Shown: positions 25,669 through 35,552 of the stretch, in pieces | How positions within the stretch are numbered: position 1 is the stretch's first letter | How the letters are laid out: each line of letters opens with the position of its first letter | From: Sphingomonas jeddahensis | GTDB lineage: Bacteria; Pseudomonadota; Alphaproteobacteria; Sphingomonadales; Sphingomonadaceae | NCBI RefSeq assembly: GCF_001981525.1 | Contig: NZ_MPSB01000008.1 | Coordinates: 62,001 to 126,000, forward strand | Direction: 5' to 3' | Length of the DNA stretch: 64,000 nt | Program-made: the position numbers and the translations under genes | The notes under the pieces: model-generated | Seen by the model: only the letters and a program-made list of their open reading frames with translations | Told to the model about the DNA's origin: nothing | Database searches by the model: none

Positions 25669-27144
25669 GTGTTCTTGCGCGAGCAGCCTGGATTGGAACT
25701 GGCCGGCGGTGCCGGCGCGCGCAGCTTCGGCCGTGCCGTGGCGCCTGTGCCCGTCGTCACCTGGCAGGATCGCCTGCGCGCCACGCTCCACCAGACCGAT
25801 TGGGTGCCCGATCTCGGCGCCCGCATCGGCAGCCTCACCTGGTGGCGCGGCCTTGCCACCTGCACCGGCCTGATTGCCGCCGCCACGCTCACCGCGCCGG
25901 GTGTCAAGCCGATCCCCGGCTTCGTCGCCACCGGCATGACCGGCGCGGAGCGCGAGGAAGCGCGCACGCTCTCGATCGCGCCACTCGGCCTCGGCGCTTC
26001 CACCGGCCGACGCATGGCGGCGAACGATCTCGTTCGCCCGCTCGCCGAGACGCCCGAGCGCCCGGTGATCGAGCTCACCGCCACGCTCGGCAGCGGAGAC
26101 AGCTTCGGCGCCGCGCTCCAGCGCGCCGGGGTCGGCCGTGCCGATGCCGCGCGCGCCGCCGATCTGGTCGCGGGCGAAGTGAACCTCGCCGATCTCAAAC
26201 CCGGCACCGTGCTCGATCTCACGCTCGGTCGCCGCCACGACCGTCGCACCGCGCGCCCGCTCGATCGGCTCGCGTTCCGCGCCCGCTTCGATCTCAACCT
26301 CGCACTCCACCGCGAGGGCGAAGGCTTGACGATCGAGCGCCGCCCGATCGCGATCGACCATACGCCGCTGCGCATCCAGGGTCTCGTCGGCTCCAGCCTG
26401 TATCGCTCGGCCCGCGCCGCCGGTGCCCCCGCGAAGCTGGTCGAGGCATACATCAAGGCGATCGCCGCGCGCACCTCGATTGGCGGCATCGGCGCCGACG
26501 ACCGGTTCGACATCATCGCCGATCACGCCCGCGCCGCCACCGGTGAGGTGCAAGTCGGCCAGCTCCAATATGCCGGCCTCGACCAAGGCAAGAAAAAGCT
26601 TCGCCTCGTCCGCTGGGAAGAGGGCGACGGCAATGGCGGCCAGTTTTGGGACGCCAATGGCCAGTCCAAGCGTAGCGGCTTCATGGGCATGCCGGTCGCT
26701 GGGCGTATCTCCTCCACCTTCGGCATGCGGCGTCACCCGCTGCTCGGCTTCCTGCGCATGCACAAGGGCCTCGACCTCGCCGCGCCGAGCGGCACGCCGG
26801 TCTATGCGCCGATCGACGGGCGCGTGGTGCTGGCCGGGCGCAACCGCGGCTACGGCAATTTCATCAAGCTCAACCACGCCAGTGGCATTTCGAGCGGCTA
26901 CGGCCATTTGAGCCGCTTCGCCGTGCGCGCGGGCCAGCAGGTCTCGCGCGGCCAGGTGATCGGCTATGTCGGCTCCACTGGCATGTCGACCGGCCCGCAC
27001 CTCCACTGGGAAGTTTGGAAAAACGGCCAGAACGTGAATCCGCGCTCCATCTCACTGTCCAGCGTCGCCACGCTCTCGGGCGAAAAGCTGCGCGCGTTCA
27101 AGGCGAAGATCGCCAACCTGCTGGCGGTTCCTGCGGCGCGTTGA
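25669..27144 (+). CDS. M23 family (LytM-type) peptidoglycan endopeptidase
   Basis: A cell-wall hydrolase of about 491 residues, with an N-terminal cytoplasmic stretch, one membrane segment (WWRGLATCTGLIAAATLTAPG), a periplasmic region and a C-terminal M23 domain. Zinc-site motifs are HKGLDLAAPSGTPV (His-x3-Asp) and GPHLHWEV (His-x-His). GTG at 25669 has GGGGG ten bases upstream and gives MFLREQPGLELAGG; GTG at 25627 is an alternative. It is divergent from the SUV3-like helicase. The domain order resembles that of cell-shape or division LytM proteins. Confidence 0.87.
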   Translation: MFLREQPGLELAGGAGARSFGRAVAPVPVVTWQDRLRATLHQTDWVPDLGARIGSLTWWRGLATCTGLIAAATLTAPGVKPIPGFVATGMTGAEREEARTLSIAPLGLGASTGRRMAANDLVRPLAETPERPVIELTATLGSGDSFGAALQRAGVGRADAARAADLVAGEVNLADLKPGTVLDLTLGRRHDRRTARPLDRLAFRARFDLNLALHREGEGLTIERRPIAIDHTPLRIQGLVGSSLYRSARAAGAPAKLVEAYIKAIAARTSIGGIGADDRFDIIADHARAATGEVQVGQLQYAGLDQGKKKLRLVRWEEGDGNGGQFWDANGQSKRSGFMGMPVAGRISSTFGMRRHPLLGFLRMHKGLDLAAPSGTPVYAPIDGRVVLAGRNRGYGNFIKLNHASGISSGYGHLSRFAVRAGQQVSRGQVIGYVGSTGMSTGPHLHWEVWKNGQNVNPRSISLSSVATLSGEKLRAFKAKIANLLAVPAAR

Positions 27145-27156
27145 GCAGCGCCACCC

Positions 27157-27286
27157 CTTCCTCCCCCGGAGGGGGAGGGGGTACCAGCGAAGCTGGTGGA
27201 GGGGTAATTTCCTCAAAAGATACCGCCTGCGTGCGGAACCCTACCCCTTCACCGCCCGCGGCGGTCCCCCTCCCTTTCCAGGGAAG
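27157..27286. repeat. Long inverted-repeat element, type D-like
   Basis: The left arm contains CCTTCCTCCCCCGGAGGGGG and the right arm CCCCCTCCCTTTCCAGGGAAG; inside, GGTGGAGGGGTA pairs with TACCCCTTCACC. A nested, pyrimidine-rich palindromic element of about 130 bp, similar in style to the one inside ileS. Confidence 0.6.
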
Positions 27287-27355
27287 AACAGGCAGCATCC
27301 CGCGACCTTCGCCCGGCCCGCCACGCTCATCTCCCGCCGACCTGATCAACAGCCC

Positions 27356-27441
27356 GTCACCCTGAACTCGTTTCAGGGTCCACCGCTCCGCAGGCGCCGC
27401 GGCTCGCGGTACATGGATGCTGAAACAAGTTCAGCATGACG
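27356..27441. repeat. Intergenic palindromic repeat, type A
   Basis: Starts GTCACCCTGAACTCGTTTCA and ends GCTGAAACAAGTTCAGCATG, then ACG. With the preceding element it accounts for most of the 376-base gap between the M23 peptidase and MATE genes. Confidence 0.8.
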
Positions 27442-27520
27442 CAGCATCTGTAGAGCATCGCGCCGCACATCCGCAGCCCACCTTTCCTCCCGCCCCAATC
27501 CCGCCTACCCCGCACCGGCC

Positions 27521-28927
27521 ATGGAAATCGCCGCGAATCCTCCTCTGACCGGCGCTCGCCCTGCCAACGATCGGGCGGAACTGTCCGCCCTCGCGCGCCT
27601 TGCCGGGCCGCTGGTCGGCGCGAATCTGCTCCAGATGGCGGTCAGCGCGGTGGACGTGATCTTTGTCGCGCGGCTCGGCACCGTCGATCTCGCCGCCGCG
27701 ACGCTCGGCGTCTTCATGTTCAACCTCAGCATGTATGCGCTGATCGGCCTCACCAGCGCCGCCGCGCCGCTGATCGCCGCCGAGCTCGGCCGCCGCAAAC
27801 ATGCCGTGCGGGAGGTGCGGCGCAGCGTCCGCATGGCGCTATGGGTCGGCGCTGCCGGCGCGCTGCCGGTGCTGCTGATCCTCGCGCATGGTGAAACGTT
27901 GCTGCTTCTGGCCGGGCAGGATCCCGAAGTGTCGCGACGGGCGGGGCGCTTCCTCGACATCATCCTGATCGCCATCATTCCCGGCACCGCTGCGGGGATC
28001 ATGCGCACTGCTGCCGCGGCGCTCGGTCGCCCCGGTTGGGCATTCGTGGTAACCGGTCTGGCGCTGGCGGTCAGCATCCTCACCAATTGGATGCTGGTGT
28101 TCGGCAATCTCGGCGCGCCCGCCCTCGGGCTCGAAGGCTCCGCGCTCGCCAGCGTGATCAGCCTCACCGCCATGGCGCTGGCCTATGCCGCCATCTTCCG
28201 CTTCGACCAACGGCTGCGCCGCTATCGCCTGTTCGGCCGCTGGTGGGTCACCGAATGGTCGCGCTTCCGTGAGATCATCCGTCTTGGCGTGCCGATCATG
28301 CTGACCTGGATCTTCGAAGGCGCATTGTTCGGTGGCGCGGCGGTCTTGATGGGGCTGATCGGCGTCAACGAAGTCGCGGCCCATGCGGTCGCGCTCAACA
28401 TCGCCGCCATCGCCTTTCAGGTGCCGTTCGGTATCGCCCAGGCCGCCACGATCCGCGTCGGCATGGCCTATGGCGCGCGCGACCGCGACTGGATCGCCCG
28501 TGCCGGCCGCGTCGCGCTGATCCTCGGCATCGGCTTCATGGGGCTGACCGCCGCAGCAATTTGGGCCACCCCGCGGCTGTTCGTCAGCGCCTATGTCGAT
28601 GTGGACGCGCCGCAGAACGCGGTCGTGGTTGGCTTGGCGGTGCAATATCTTGCCCTCGCCGCGATGTTCCAGCTCGTCGATGGCGCTCAGGCGGTGGCGG
28701 CGGGCGTGTTGCGCGGGCTTCAGGACACGCGCGTGCCGATGCTCATTGCCTTGTTCGGCTATTGGGTAATCGGCTTCGGAACCTCGATCCTGCTCGGCTT
28801 CCAGGCGGGCTGGGCGGGCGTCGGCATCTGGACCGGTCTTGCCGTCGGTCTGCTCGCGGTTTCGATCCTGCTGATGTGGCGCTGGTACGCCCGCGAACGG
28901 CTCGGCCTGCTGCCACGCACGGCCTGA
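27521..28927 (+). CDS. MATE family multidrug efflux transporter
   Basis: 468 residues with twelve hydrophobic segments in two related bundles. It begins with a hydrophilic tail, then LSALARLAGPLVGANLLQMAVSAVDVIFVARLG, the first MATE helix. The acidic residue of helix 1 (VDVIFVARLG) and the second-half start WSRFREIIRLGVPIMLTWIFEGALF are as in NorM-type proteins. Exports cationic drugs in exchange for Na+ or H+. Monocistronic. Confidence 0.92.
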   Translation: MEIAANPPLTGARPANDRAELSALARLAGPLVGANLLQMAVSAVDVIFVARLGTVDLAAATLGVFMFNLSMYALIGLTSAAAPLIAAELGRRKHAVREVRRSVRMALWVGAAGALPVLLILAHGETLLLLAGQDPEVSRRAGRFLDIILIAIIPGTAAGIMRTAAAALGRPGWAFVVTGLALAVSILTNWMLVFGNLGAPALGLEGSALASVISLTAMALAYAAIFRFDQRLRRYRLFGRWWVTEWSRFREIIRLGVPIMLTWIFEGALFGGAAVLMGLIGVNEVAAHAVALNIAAIAFQVPFGIAQAATIRVGMAYGARDRDWIARAGRVALILGIGFMGLTAAAIWATPRLFVSAYVDVDAPQNAVVVGLAVQYLALAAMFQLVDGAQAVAAGVLRGLQDTRVPMLIALFGYWVIGFGTSILLGFQAGWAGVGIWTGLAVGLLAVSILLMWRWYARERLGLLPRTA

Positions 28928-28959
28928 CGAACGGTTCCGATTTTTTCCGCCGGCGCCCG

Positions 28960-28988
28960 TTGACGGTGCGTGGAGCGAGCCACATATG
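28960..28988 (+). promoter_or_regulatory. Promoter of groES-groEL
   Basis: TTGACG at 28960-28965 and CATATG at 28983-28988 are 17 bases apart, directly upstream of the CIRCE operator. Confidence 0.55.
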
Positions 28989-28996
28989 CCGAGCGC

Positions 28997-29021
28997 TGGC
29001 ACTCGACTTGGGCGAGTGCCA
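28997..29021 (+). promoter_or_regulatory. CIRCE operator (HrcA binding site)
   Basis: Perfect 8-bp arms TGGCACTC and GAGTGCCA around a 9-base spacer, matching CIRCE (TTAGCACTC-N9-GAGTGCTAA) except at the outer bases. It lies 38 bases upstream of groES, immediately after the -10 box, so HrcA repression of groESL is strongly indicated. hrcA is not in the window. Confidence 0.9.
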
Positions 29022-29059
29022 AGAAACTGTCACACACCGCTCAAAAGAGGGTAACAGCC

Positions 29060-29347
29060 ATGAACTTCCGTCCGCTGCACGATCGCGTGCTCGTACGCCG
29101 CGTCGAGGCCGAGGAAAAGACCGCCGGCGGGATCATCATCCCGGACACCGCCAAGGAAAAGCCGCAGGAGGGCGAAGTCGTCGCCGCCGGTTCCGGCACC
29201 AAGGCTGAGGACGGCAAGATCACTCCGCTCGACGTCAAGGCGGGCGACCGCATCCTGTTCGGCAAGTGGTCGGGCACCGAGGTCAAGGTCAACGGCGAAG
29301 ACCTGCTGATCATGAAGGAAAGCGACATTCTCGGCATCCTCGCCTGA
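29060..29347 (+). CDS. groES: Co-chaperonin GroES
   Basis: 95 residues, starting [29 protein letters not shown], with the mobile loop ([10 protein letters not shown]) that docks on GroEL and the conserved [14 protein letters not shown]. The ATG at 29060 follows AAGAGGG. An upstream in-frame ATG at 28970 lies inside the promoter and is ignored. First gene of the groESL operon. Confidence 0.97.
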   Translation: MNFRPLHDRVLVRRVEAEEKTAGGIIIPDTAKEKPQEGEVVAAGSGTKAEDGKITPLDVKAGDRILFGKWSGTEVKVNGEDLLIMKESDILGILA

Positions 29348-29419
29348 CGCGAGTGGCTCGGCATCCGAGCCTGAGAAACCCCGCTTTCGTCTCAACTTCC
29401 TCAACATTCGTTCATTTGA

Positions 29420-31069
<1,650 letters not shown>

Positions 31070-31188
31070 TTTCGGACGGGCGCAGCCACGGCTGCGCCCG
31101 ACACGAAATCAGAACGGCCAGCCAGCCGGCGTAAGCCGGACTGGTATGACGTCCAGCAGCGGCTCCGCCGCTGCCCGTTCGAAACAAG

Positions 31189-31228
31189 GAAGGGCCGGGT
31201 GCACCACGCACCCGGCCCTTCTTTTGTT
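31189..31228 (+). terminator. Strong rho-independent terminator of groESL
   Basis: Thirteen-pair perfect stem AAGGGCCGGGTGC / GCACCCGGCCCTT with loop ACCAC, followed by CTTTTGTT. It lies 120 bases after groEL and just before the Uma2 gene, isolating the two units. Confidence 0.85.
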
Positions 31229-31253
31229 GGCGCGGAGAATGTATATCGCCGCC

Positions 31254-31823
31254 ATGGCAAGCGTCGCGCTCGACCCCGCCTATCGCCGCATCACCGTCGA
31301 GGAATTCCTCGCGATGAATCTCGGCGATGCGAAAGCGGAACTGGAAGACGGTCTCATCTACATGATGACCGGCGGCACCTCGCAACATGCAATGATTGCC
31401 GGAAACATCTACTTCGCGTTGCGCTCGCGTCTCAATGGAACGGGATGCCGTCCGTTCAATTCGGATCTGGGCGTCCGCACGGCGGAGCAGAACGTGCGCT
31501 TCCCCGATGTAAGCGTCTATTGTCGCGATCCTGACGAGGTGATTGATCCTCGCGCACAATTGATCGGCGATCCTACCGTGGTGTTCGAAGTGCTTTCGCC
31601 ATCGACGGCGCATCACGACCAGAACACGAAACTCGCGGAATATCGGAGCATTCCGGGTCTTCAAGCTGTCGTTTTTGTCGATCCCACCGATGACCGCGTC
31701 CGGCTGGTCGCGCGAACCGGGCCGGAGAATTGGGCGGACGATTGGCTCAAGCCTGGTGAAGACCTCCACCTATCCGCGCTCGGCCTCACCATCCCCCACG
31801 CCGAAATCTTCGCCCGCGATTAA
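31254..31823 (+). CDS. Uma2 family (DUF820) PD-(D/E)XK endonuclease-like protein
   Basis: 189 residues. The fold's active-site pattern is visible: FPDVSVYCRDPD (Asp), VVFEVLSPSTAHHDQNTKLAEY (Glu then Lys), preceded by YRRITVEEFLAM and AELEDGLIYMM. Uma2 proteins are numerous in cyanobacteria and scattered elsewhere; their role is unsettled and nuclease activity is inferred from the fold. ATG 31254 is chosen; ATG 31239 is possible. Solitary, downstream of the groESL terminator; it overlaps the convergent EamA gene by four bases. Confidence 0.8.
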   Translation: MASVALDPAYRRITVEEFLAMNLGDAKAELEDGLIYMMTGGTSQHAMIAGNIYFALRSRLNGTGCRPFNSDLGVRTAEQNVRFPDVSVYCRDPDEVIDPRAQLIGDPTVVFEVLSPSTAHHDQNTKLAEYRSIPGLQAVVFVDPTDDRVRLVARTGPENWADDWLKPGEDLHLSALGLTIPHAEIFARD

Positions 31824-32707
31824 GCCTGCTCCCGCTCCGCCAGCAGCGCACTCTTGGGCCGCGAGCGGAGCGCCACCACCAACACCCCGGCCAGCGCAAG
31901 CAGCGCCCCCGCCGCCATCCGCGCATCGACCCGATCGCCCGTCAGCGCGACACCAAAGGCGATCGTGAACAGCGGCGTCATCAGCGTCAGCGGCGCGAGC
32001 AAATTCGCCTCATATTTCCGGATCAGCCCGTAATAGCTGGTATGCCCCAGCACCGAGACGACCAGCGCCGCAAACAGCACCGCGGCCACGAACGGCCAGC
32101 CAACCGCCGCCGCGCTCGCCCATTGCCCCGTCTCGAACAGTGCGGAGGCGAGCGTCAGCGGCACGAACGACACCAGCCCCACCCACGCCTGGAAGCGCAA
32201 CGGCGAGACGTCTTCCACCTGCTTCATCAACACCGCGCCGAGCGATCCGGTGAACGCCGCCGCGACCACGAACCACAGCCCGGCAGACAGGTCGAGCCCC
32301 TCAGGGTTCCACACCACCAGCACCACGCCAGCGAGCGTCAGCGCGATGCCAAGCCCGCGCCGCCAATGGATCCGCTCGCCCAGCATCACCACCGACAGCA
32401 GGGTCGTGAACGGCACGCCAATCTGGATCACCACCGCCGCGGCGGAGGGCGATGCAGTCTGCAAGCCGACGAACAGCAAGGCGAAATTGCCCGCCCCCAT
32501 CAGCAATCCGATTATCACGATCCGCCAGCGCGGCCGCGGCATCGGCAGCAGCCACGGCAGCGTCGCCGCGATCACCACGGCAAAGCGGACCGCGGCGAAG
32601 AACAAAGGCGGCACCGCCCAATTGCCCACCACGATCTTGCTCAGGACGTTGCTGTAGCCCCACACCAGGCAGACGAAGACCAGCAGCAGGAAATCGCGAA
32701 TCTTCAT
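31820..32707 (-). CDS. EamA/DMT family permease
   Basis: 295 residues with ten hydrophobic helices in two EamA repeats, starting MKIRDFLLLVFVCLVWGYSNVLSKIVVGNW; the second repeat begins around GLWFVVAAAFTGSLGAVLMKQVED. Drug/metabolite transporters of this type export amino acids, metabolites or drugs; no specific substrate can be given. Its 3' end overlaps the Uma2 stop. Confidence 0.88.
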   Translation of the reverse strand: MKIRDFLLLVFVCLVWGYSNVLSKIVVGNWAVPPLFFAAVRFAVVIAATLPWLLPMPRPRWRIVIIGLLMGAGNFALLFVGLQTASPSAAAVVIQIGVPFTTLLSVVMLGERIHWRRGLGIALTLAGVVLVVWNPEGLDLSAGLWFVVAAAFTGSLGAVLMKQVEDVSPLRFQAWVGLVSFVPLTLASALFETGQWASAAAVGWPFVAAVLFAALVVSVLGHTSYYGLIRKYEANLLAPLTLMTPLFTIAFGVALTGDRVDARMAAGALLALAGVLVVALRSRPKSALLAEREQA

Positions 32708-32817
32708 GTCGCATCCCGTGGCAGAGGCGCCCGCCCGATGCCAGCGCCCATCGCGGCAACGGCCGCTGCGCGCAACATGCTTGGCGCATCGCTCCCCCGC
32801 CCCTATCTGCCGCGGTC

Positions 32818-34596
32818 ATGGTAGCCCCGATCCTAGCGTACGAAGACCTCGGCCTCATCCAGGGCGCCGGCTGGCTGTTCCGCAACCTCAATTTCTACGT
32901 CGGCCCGCGCGATCGGCTCGCGCTGATCGGCCGCAACGGCGCCGGCAAGACGACGCTGCTGAAGCTGATCGCCGGCACGATCGACAGCGACGAGGGCCGC
33001 CGCACGATCGTGCCCGGTACGCGTGTCGTGCTGCTGGAGCAGGATCCCAATCTCGCCGGCTTCCAGACGCTGGCCGATTACGTCCTCTCCGGCGACGACG
33101 CCCCACAGCATTACGAAGCGGAGGCGATCGCCGACCAGCTCGGCATCGATCTGTCCCGCGAAGCCGCGACCGCTAGCGGAGGCGAGCGCCGCCGCGCCGC
33201 GATTGTCCGCGCGCTGGCGCAGGATCCGGACGTATTGCTGCTCGACGAGCCGACCAATCACCTCGATATCGGCGCGATCGAATGGCTCGAAGAATGGCTC
33301 GGCCGGTTCCGCGGGGCGTTCGTCGTCATCAGCCACGACCGCACCTTCCTCACCCGCCTGACCAAGCAAACCCTGTGGCTCGATCGTGGCAATCTGCGGC
33401 GCGCCGAGGTCGGGTTCGGCGGATTCGATGCCTGGACCGAACAGGTCTATGCCGAGGAGCAGCGCGCCGCGGAGCGCCTCGACGCGCGGCTCAAGCTGGA
33501 GGAACATTGGCTGCTGCGCGGCGTCACCGGCCGCCGCCGCCGCAACCAGGGGCGCCTGACCAAGCTCAAGGAAATGCGCGCCGAACGCGCCGCGATGATC
33601 GGCCCTCAGGGCGGCGCCGCGCTCGCGGTCGGCAGTGACGACAACAAGACCAAGGTGGTGATCGACGCCAAGCACGTCACCAAGGCCTATGACGGCCGCA
33701 CCATCATCGGCGATCTCACCCTGCGCGTCACGCGCGGTGACCGGATCGGCATCGTCGGCCGCAACGGCGCGGGCAAGACGACGCTGCTGCGCATGCTGAC
33801 CGGCGAACTCGCGCCCGACAGCGGCGAGGTAAAGCTGTCCAAGACGCTCGACGGCATCGTCATCGATCAGCAGCGCAAGCTGATGGCGCCGGACAAGACG
33901 GTGCGCGAGGTGCTGGCCGACGGCGGCGACTGGATCGACGTGATGGGCTCGAAGAAGCACATCCACGGCTATCTCAAAGAATTCCTGTTCGATCCCTCGC
34001 TGACCGAAGCGAAGATCGCCTCGCTCTCGGGCGGCGAACGCTCTCGGCTGCTGCTCGCCCGAGAGTTCGCCCGCCCGTCCAACCTGCTGGTGCTGGACGA
34101 GCCGACCAACGATCTTGATCTCGAAACGCTCGATCTGCTGCAGGAAGTGATCGCCGATTACGAGGGCACGGTGCTGATCGTCAGCCACGATCGCGACTTC
34201 CTCGATCGCACGGTGACCGTGACGCTCGGCCTCGACGGCTCCGGCAAGGTCGATGTGGTCGCCGGCGGCTATGAGGATTGGGAGCGCCAACGCGCACCGC
34301 GGATCGAGGCCAAGAAAGCCGCTTCCAAGCCTGCCGCCGCGCCTGCGCCGGTACAGGCCCGGACCAAGCTCAGCTACAAGGACCAGCGCGATTACGACCA
34401 GCTGCCCGCCCGCATCGAAGCGCTCGACAAGGCGATTGCCCGCGATGAGGCGCTGCTGGCCGATCCCAACCTCTACACCCGCGATCCGGCCGGTTTCGAT
34501 AAATTGATGAAGGCGATCGCCGCCGCGCGCGAGGAAAAGGATGCCGCCGAACTACGCTGGCTGGAACTCGCCGAGACGGCCGAAGCGCTGGGCTGA
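32818..34596 (+). CDS. ABC-F family ATPase (Uup-like)
   Basis: A cytosolic twin-ATPase protein of 592 residues without membrane segments. Domain 1 has Walker A GRNGAGKTTLLKLIAG, signature ASGGERRRAAIVRALAQDPDVLLLDEPTNHLD; domain 2 has GRNGAGKTTLLRMLTG and LSGGERSRLLLAREFARPSNLLVLDEPTNDLD. The ~35-residue linker between them carries RGVTGRRRRNQGRLTKLKEMR, and the end is a coiled coil with KLSYKDQRDYDQLPARIEALD, as in Uup. ABC-F proteins act at the ribosome E site; role in ribosome quality control is inferred. Confidence 0.9.
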   Translation: MVAPILAYEDLGLIQGAGWLFRNLNFYVGPRDRLALIGRNGAGKTTLLKLIAGTIDSDEGRRTIVPGTRVVLLEQDPNLAGFQTLADYVLSGDDAPQHYEAEAIADQLGIDLSREAATASGGERRRAAIVRALAQDPDVLLLDEPTNHLDIGAIEWLEEWLGRFRGAFVVISHDRTFLTRLTKQTLWLDRGNLRRAEVGFGGFDAWTEQVYAEEQRAAERLDARLKLEEHWLLRGVTGRRRRNQGRLTKLKEMRAERAAMIGPQGGAALAVGSDDNKTKVVIDAKHVTKAYDGRTIIGDLTLRVTRGDRIGIVGRNGAGKTTLLRMLTGELAPDSGEVKLSKTLDGIVIDQQRKLMAPDKTVREVLADGGDWIDVMGSKKHIHGYLKEFLFDPSLTEAKIASLSGGERSRLLLAREFARPSNLLVLDEPTNDLDLETLDLLQEVIADYEGTVLIVSHDRDFLDRTVTVTLGLDGSGKVDVVAGGYEDWERQRAPRIEAKKAASKPAAAPAPVQARTKLSYKDQRDYDQLPARIEALDKAIARDEALLADPNLYTRDPAGFDKLMKAIAAAREEKDAAELRWLELAETAEALG

Positions 34597-34652
34597 CCGC
34601 GACGTAAATCCCATCCCAAGCGCGGCTTGGCTGGGAATTTACGTGTGATGGA

Positions 34653-35459
34653 TCACACCGCCTTCCCCGCCCTCCCCGCAAGATCCAGCACATATTGCCA
34701 CGCCACGCGCCCCGATCGACTCCCCCGCTTGGTCGCCCAAAGCAGCGCATCCTGCGCATCGAATCGCAGATCGTAACGCGCCGCATAGCCGCGCACGATG
34801 TCGAGATAGAGTGGCTGGTCCACGACATGAAAGCCTAGGCTCAGCCCGAAGCGATCCGCCAATGCGAGATGATCGTCCACCGCGTCGCGCGGATTGATCG
34901 CGCTTTCCTGCTCCTTGATGTCGCGCGGGATCAGGTGCCGCCGGTTCGATGTCACCACCAGCCGGGCATTCGCTGGCCGCGCTTCGGCCCCGCCCTCCAG
35001 CAGCGAACGCAACGTCCGCGCATCCGCCGCGGCGTCGAAGCCGAGATCATCGAGGAACAGCACAAACGCCCGCGGCACGTCCGCAATCACGTCGAACAAC
35101 GCCGGCAGGCTGTCGAGCCGATCCGCCGCCACTTCGATCAGCGCCAGCGCGCCGCCCGCCGCCTGAACCGCGCCGACACATGCCTTCACCAGCGCCGACT
35201 TGCCTGTGCCCCGCGCGCCCCACAACAGGCTGTCCTGCGCCGCGTGCCCGGCCGCGAGCCGTTCGAGGTTGGCGAGCAGCGCGGCGCGCTGTGCCTCCAC
35301 CCCATGCAGCAGGTCGATCGGTAGTGGCGCAAACGCTCGCGCCGCAACCAGTCCGCCGTCGCGCCAGACATAGGCCGCGTGCGCGAGCGGATCGGCGCTC
35401 GGCGGCGGCGGTGGCGCAAGCCGCTCCAGGGCGGCGGCGATACGAGCCAGATCATCCAT
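34653..35459 (-). CDS. DUF815 family AAA-type ATP-binding protein
   Basis: 268 residues. Walker A is LLWGARGTGKSALVKAC near residue 80-95, Walker B FVLFLDDLGFD, then VVTSNRRHLIPRD (sensor 1) and the DUF815 hallmark AINPRDAVDDHLALADRFGLSLGFHV. Function is unknown; relatives are common in proteobacteria. It lies between the ABC-F gene (convergent) and the end of the polysaccharide-regulation operon, about 90 bases away. Confidence 0.87.
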   Translation of the reverse strand: MDDLARIAAALERLAPPPPPSADPLAHAAYVWRDGGLVAARAFAPLPIDLLHGVEAQRAALLANLERLAAGHAAQDSLLWGARGTGKSALVKACVGAVQAAGGALALIEVAADRLDSLPALFDVIADVPRAFVLFLDDLGFDAAADARTLRSLLEGGAEARPANARLVVTSNRRHLIPRDIKEQESAINPRDAVDDHLALADRFGLSLGFHVVDQPLYLDIVRGYAARYDLRFDAQDALLWATKRGSRSGRVAWQYVLDLAGRAGKAV

Positions 35460-35552
35460 GGAGCCAGCAGCTACGGGGAGCCGCCCGCCCGCGCAATCGC
35501 AAGCCTGTTTCGTCGCTCTCGCCTCGTCAAGCGCAGCAGGCTCAGCCGCAAC

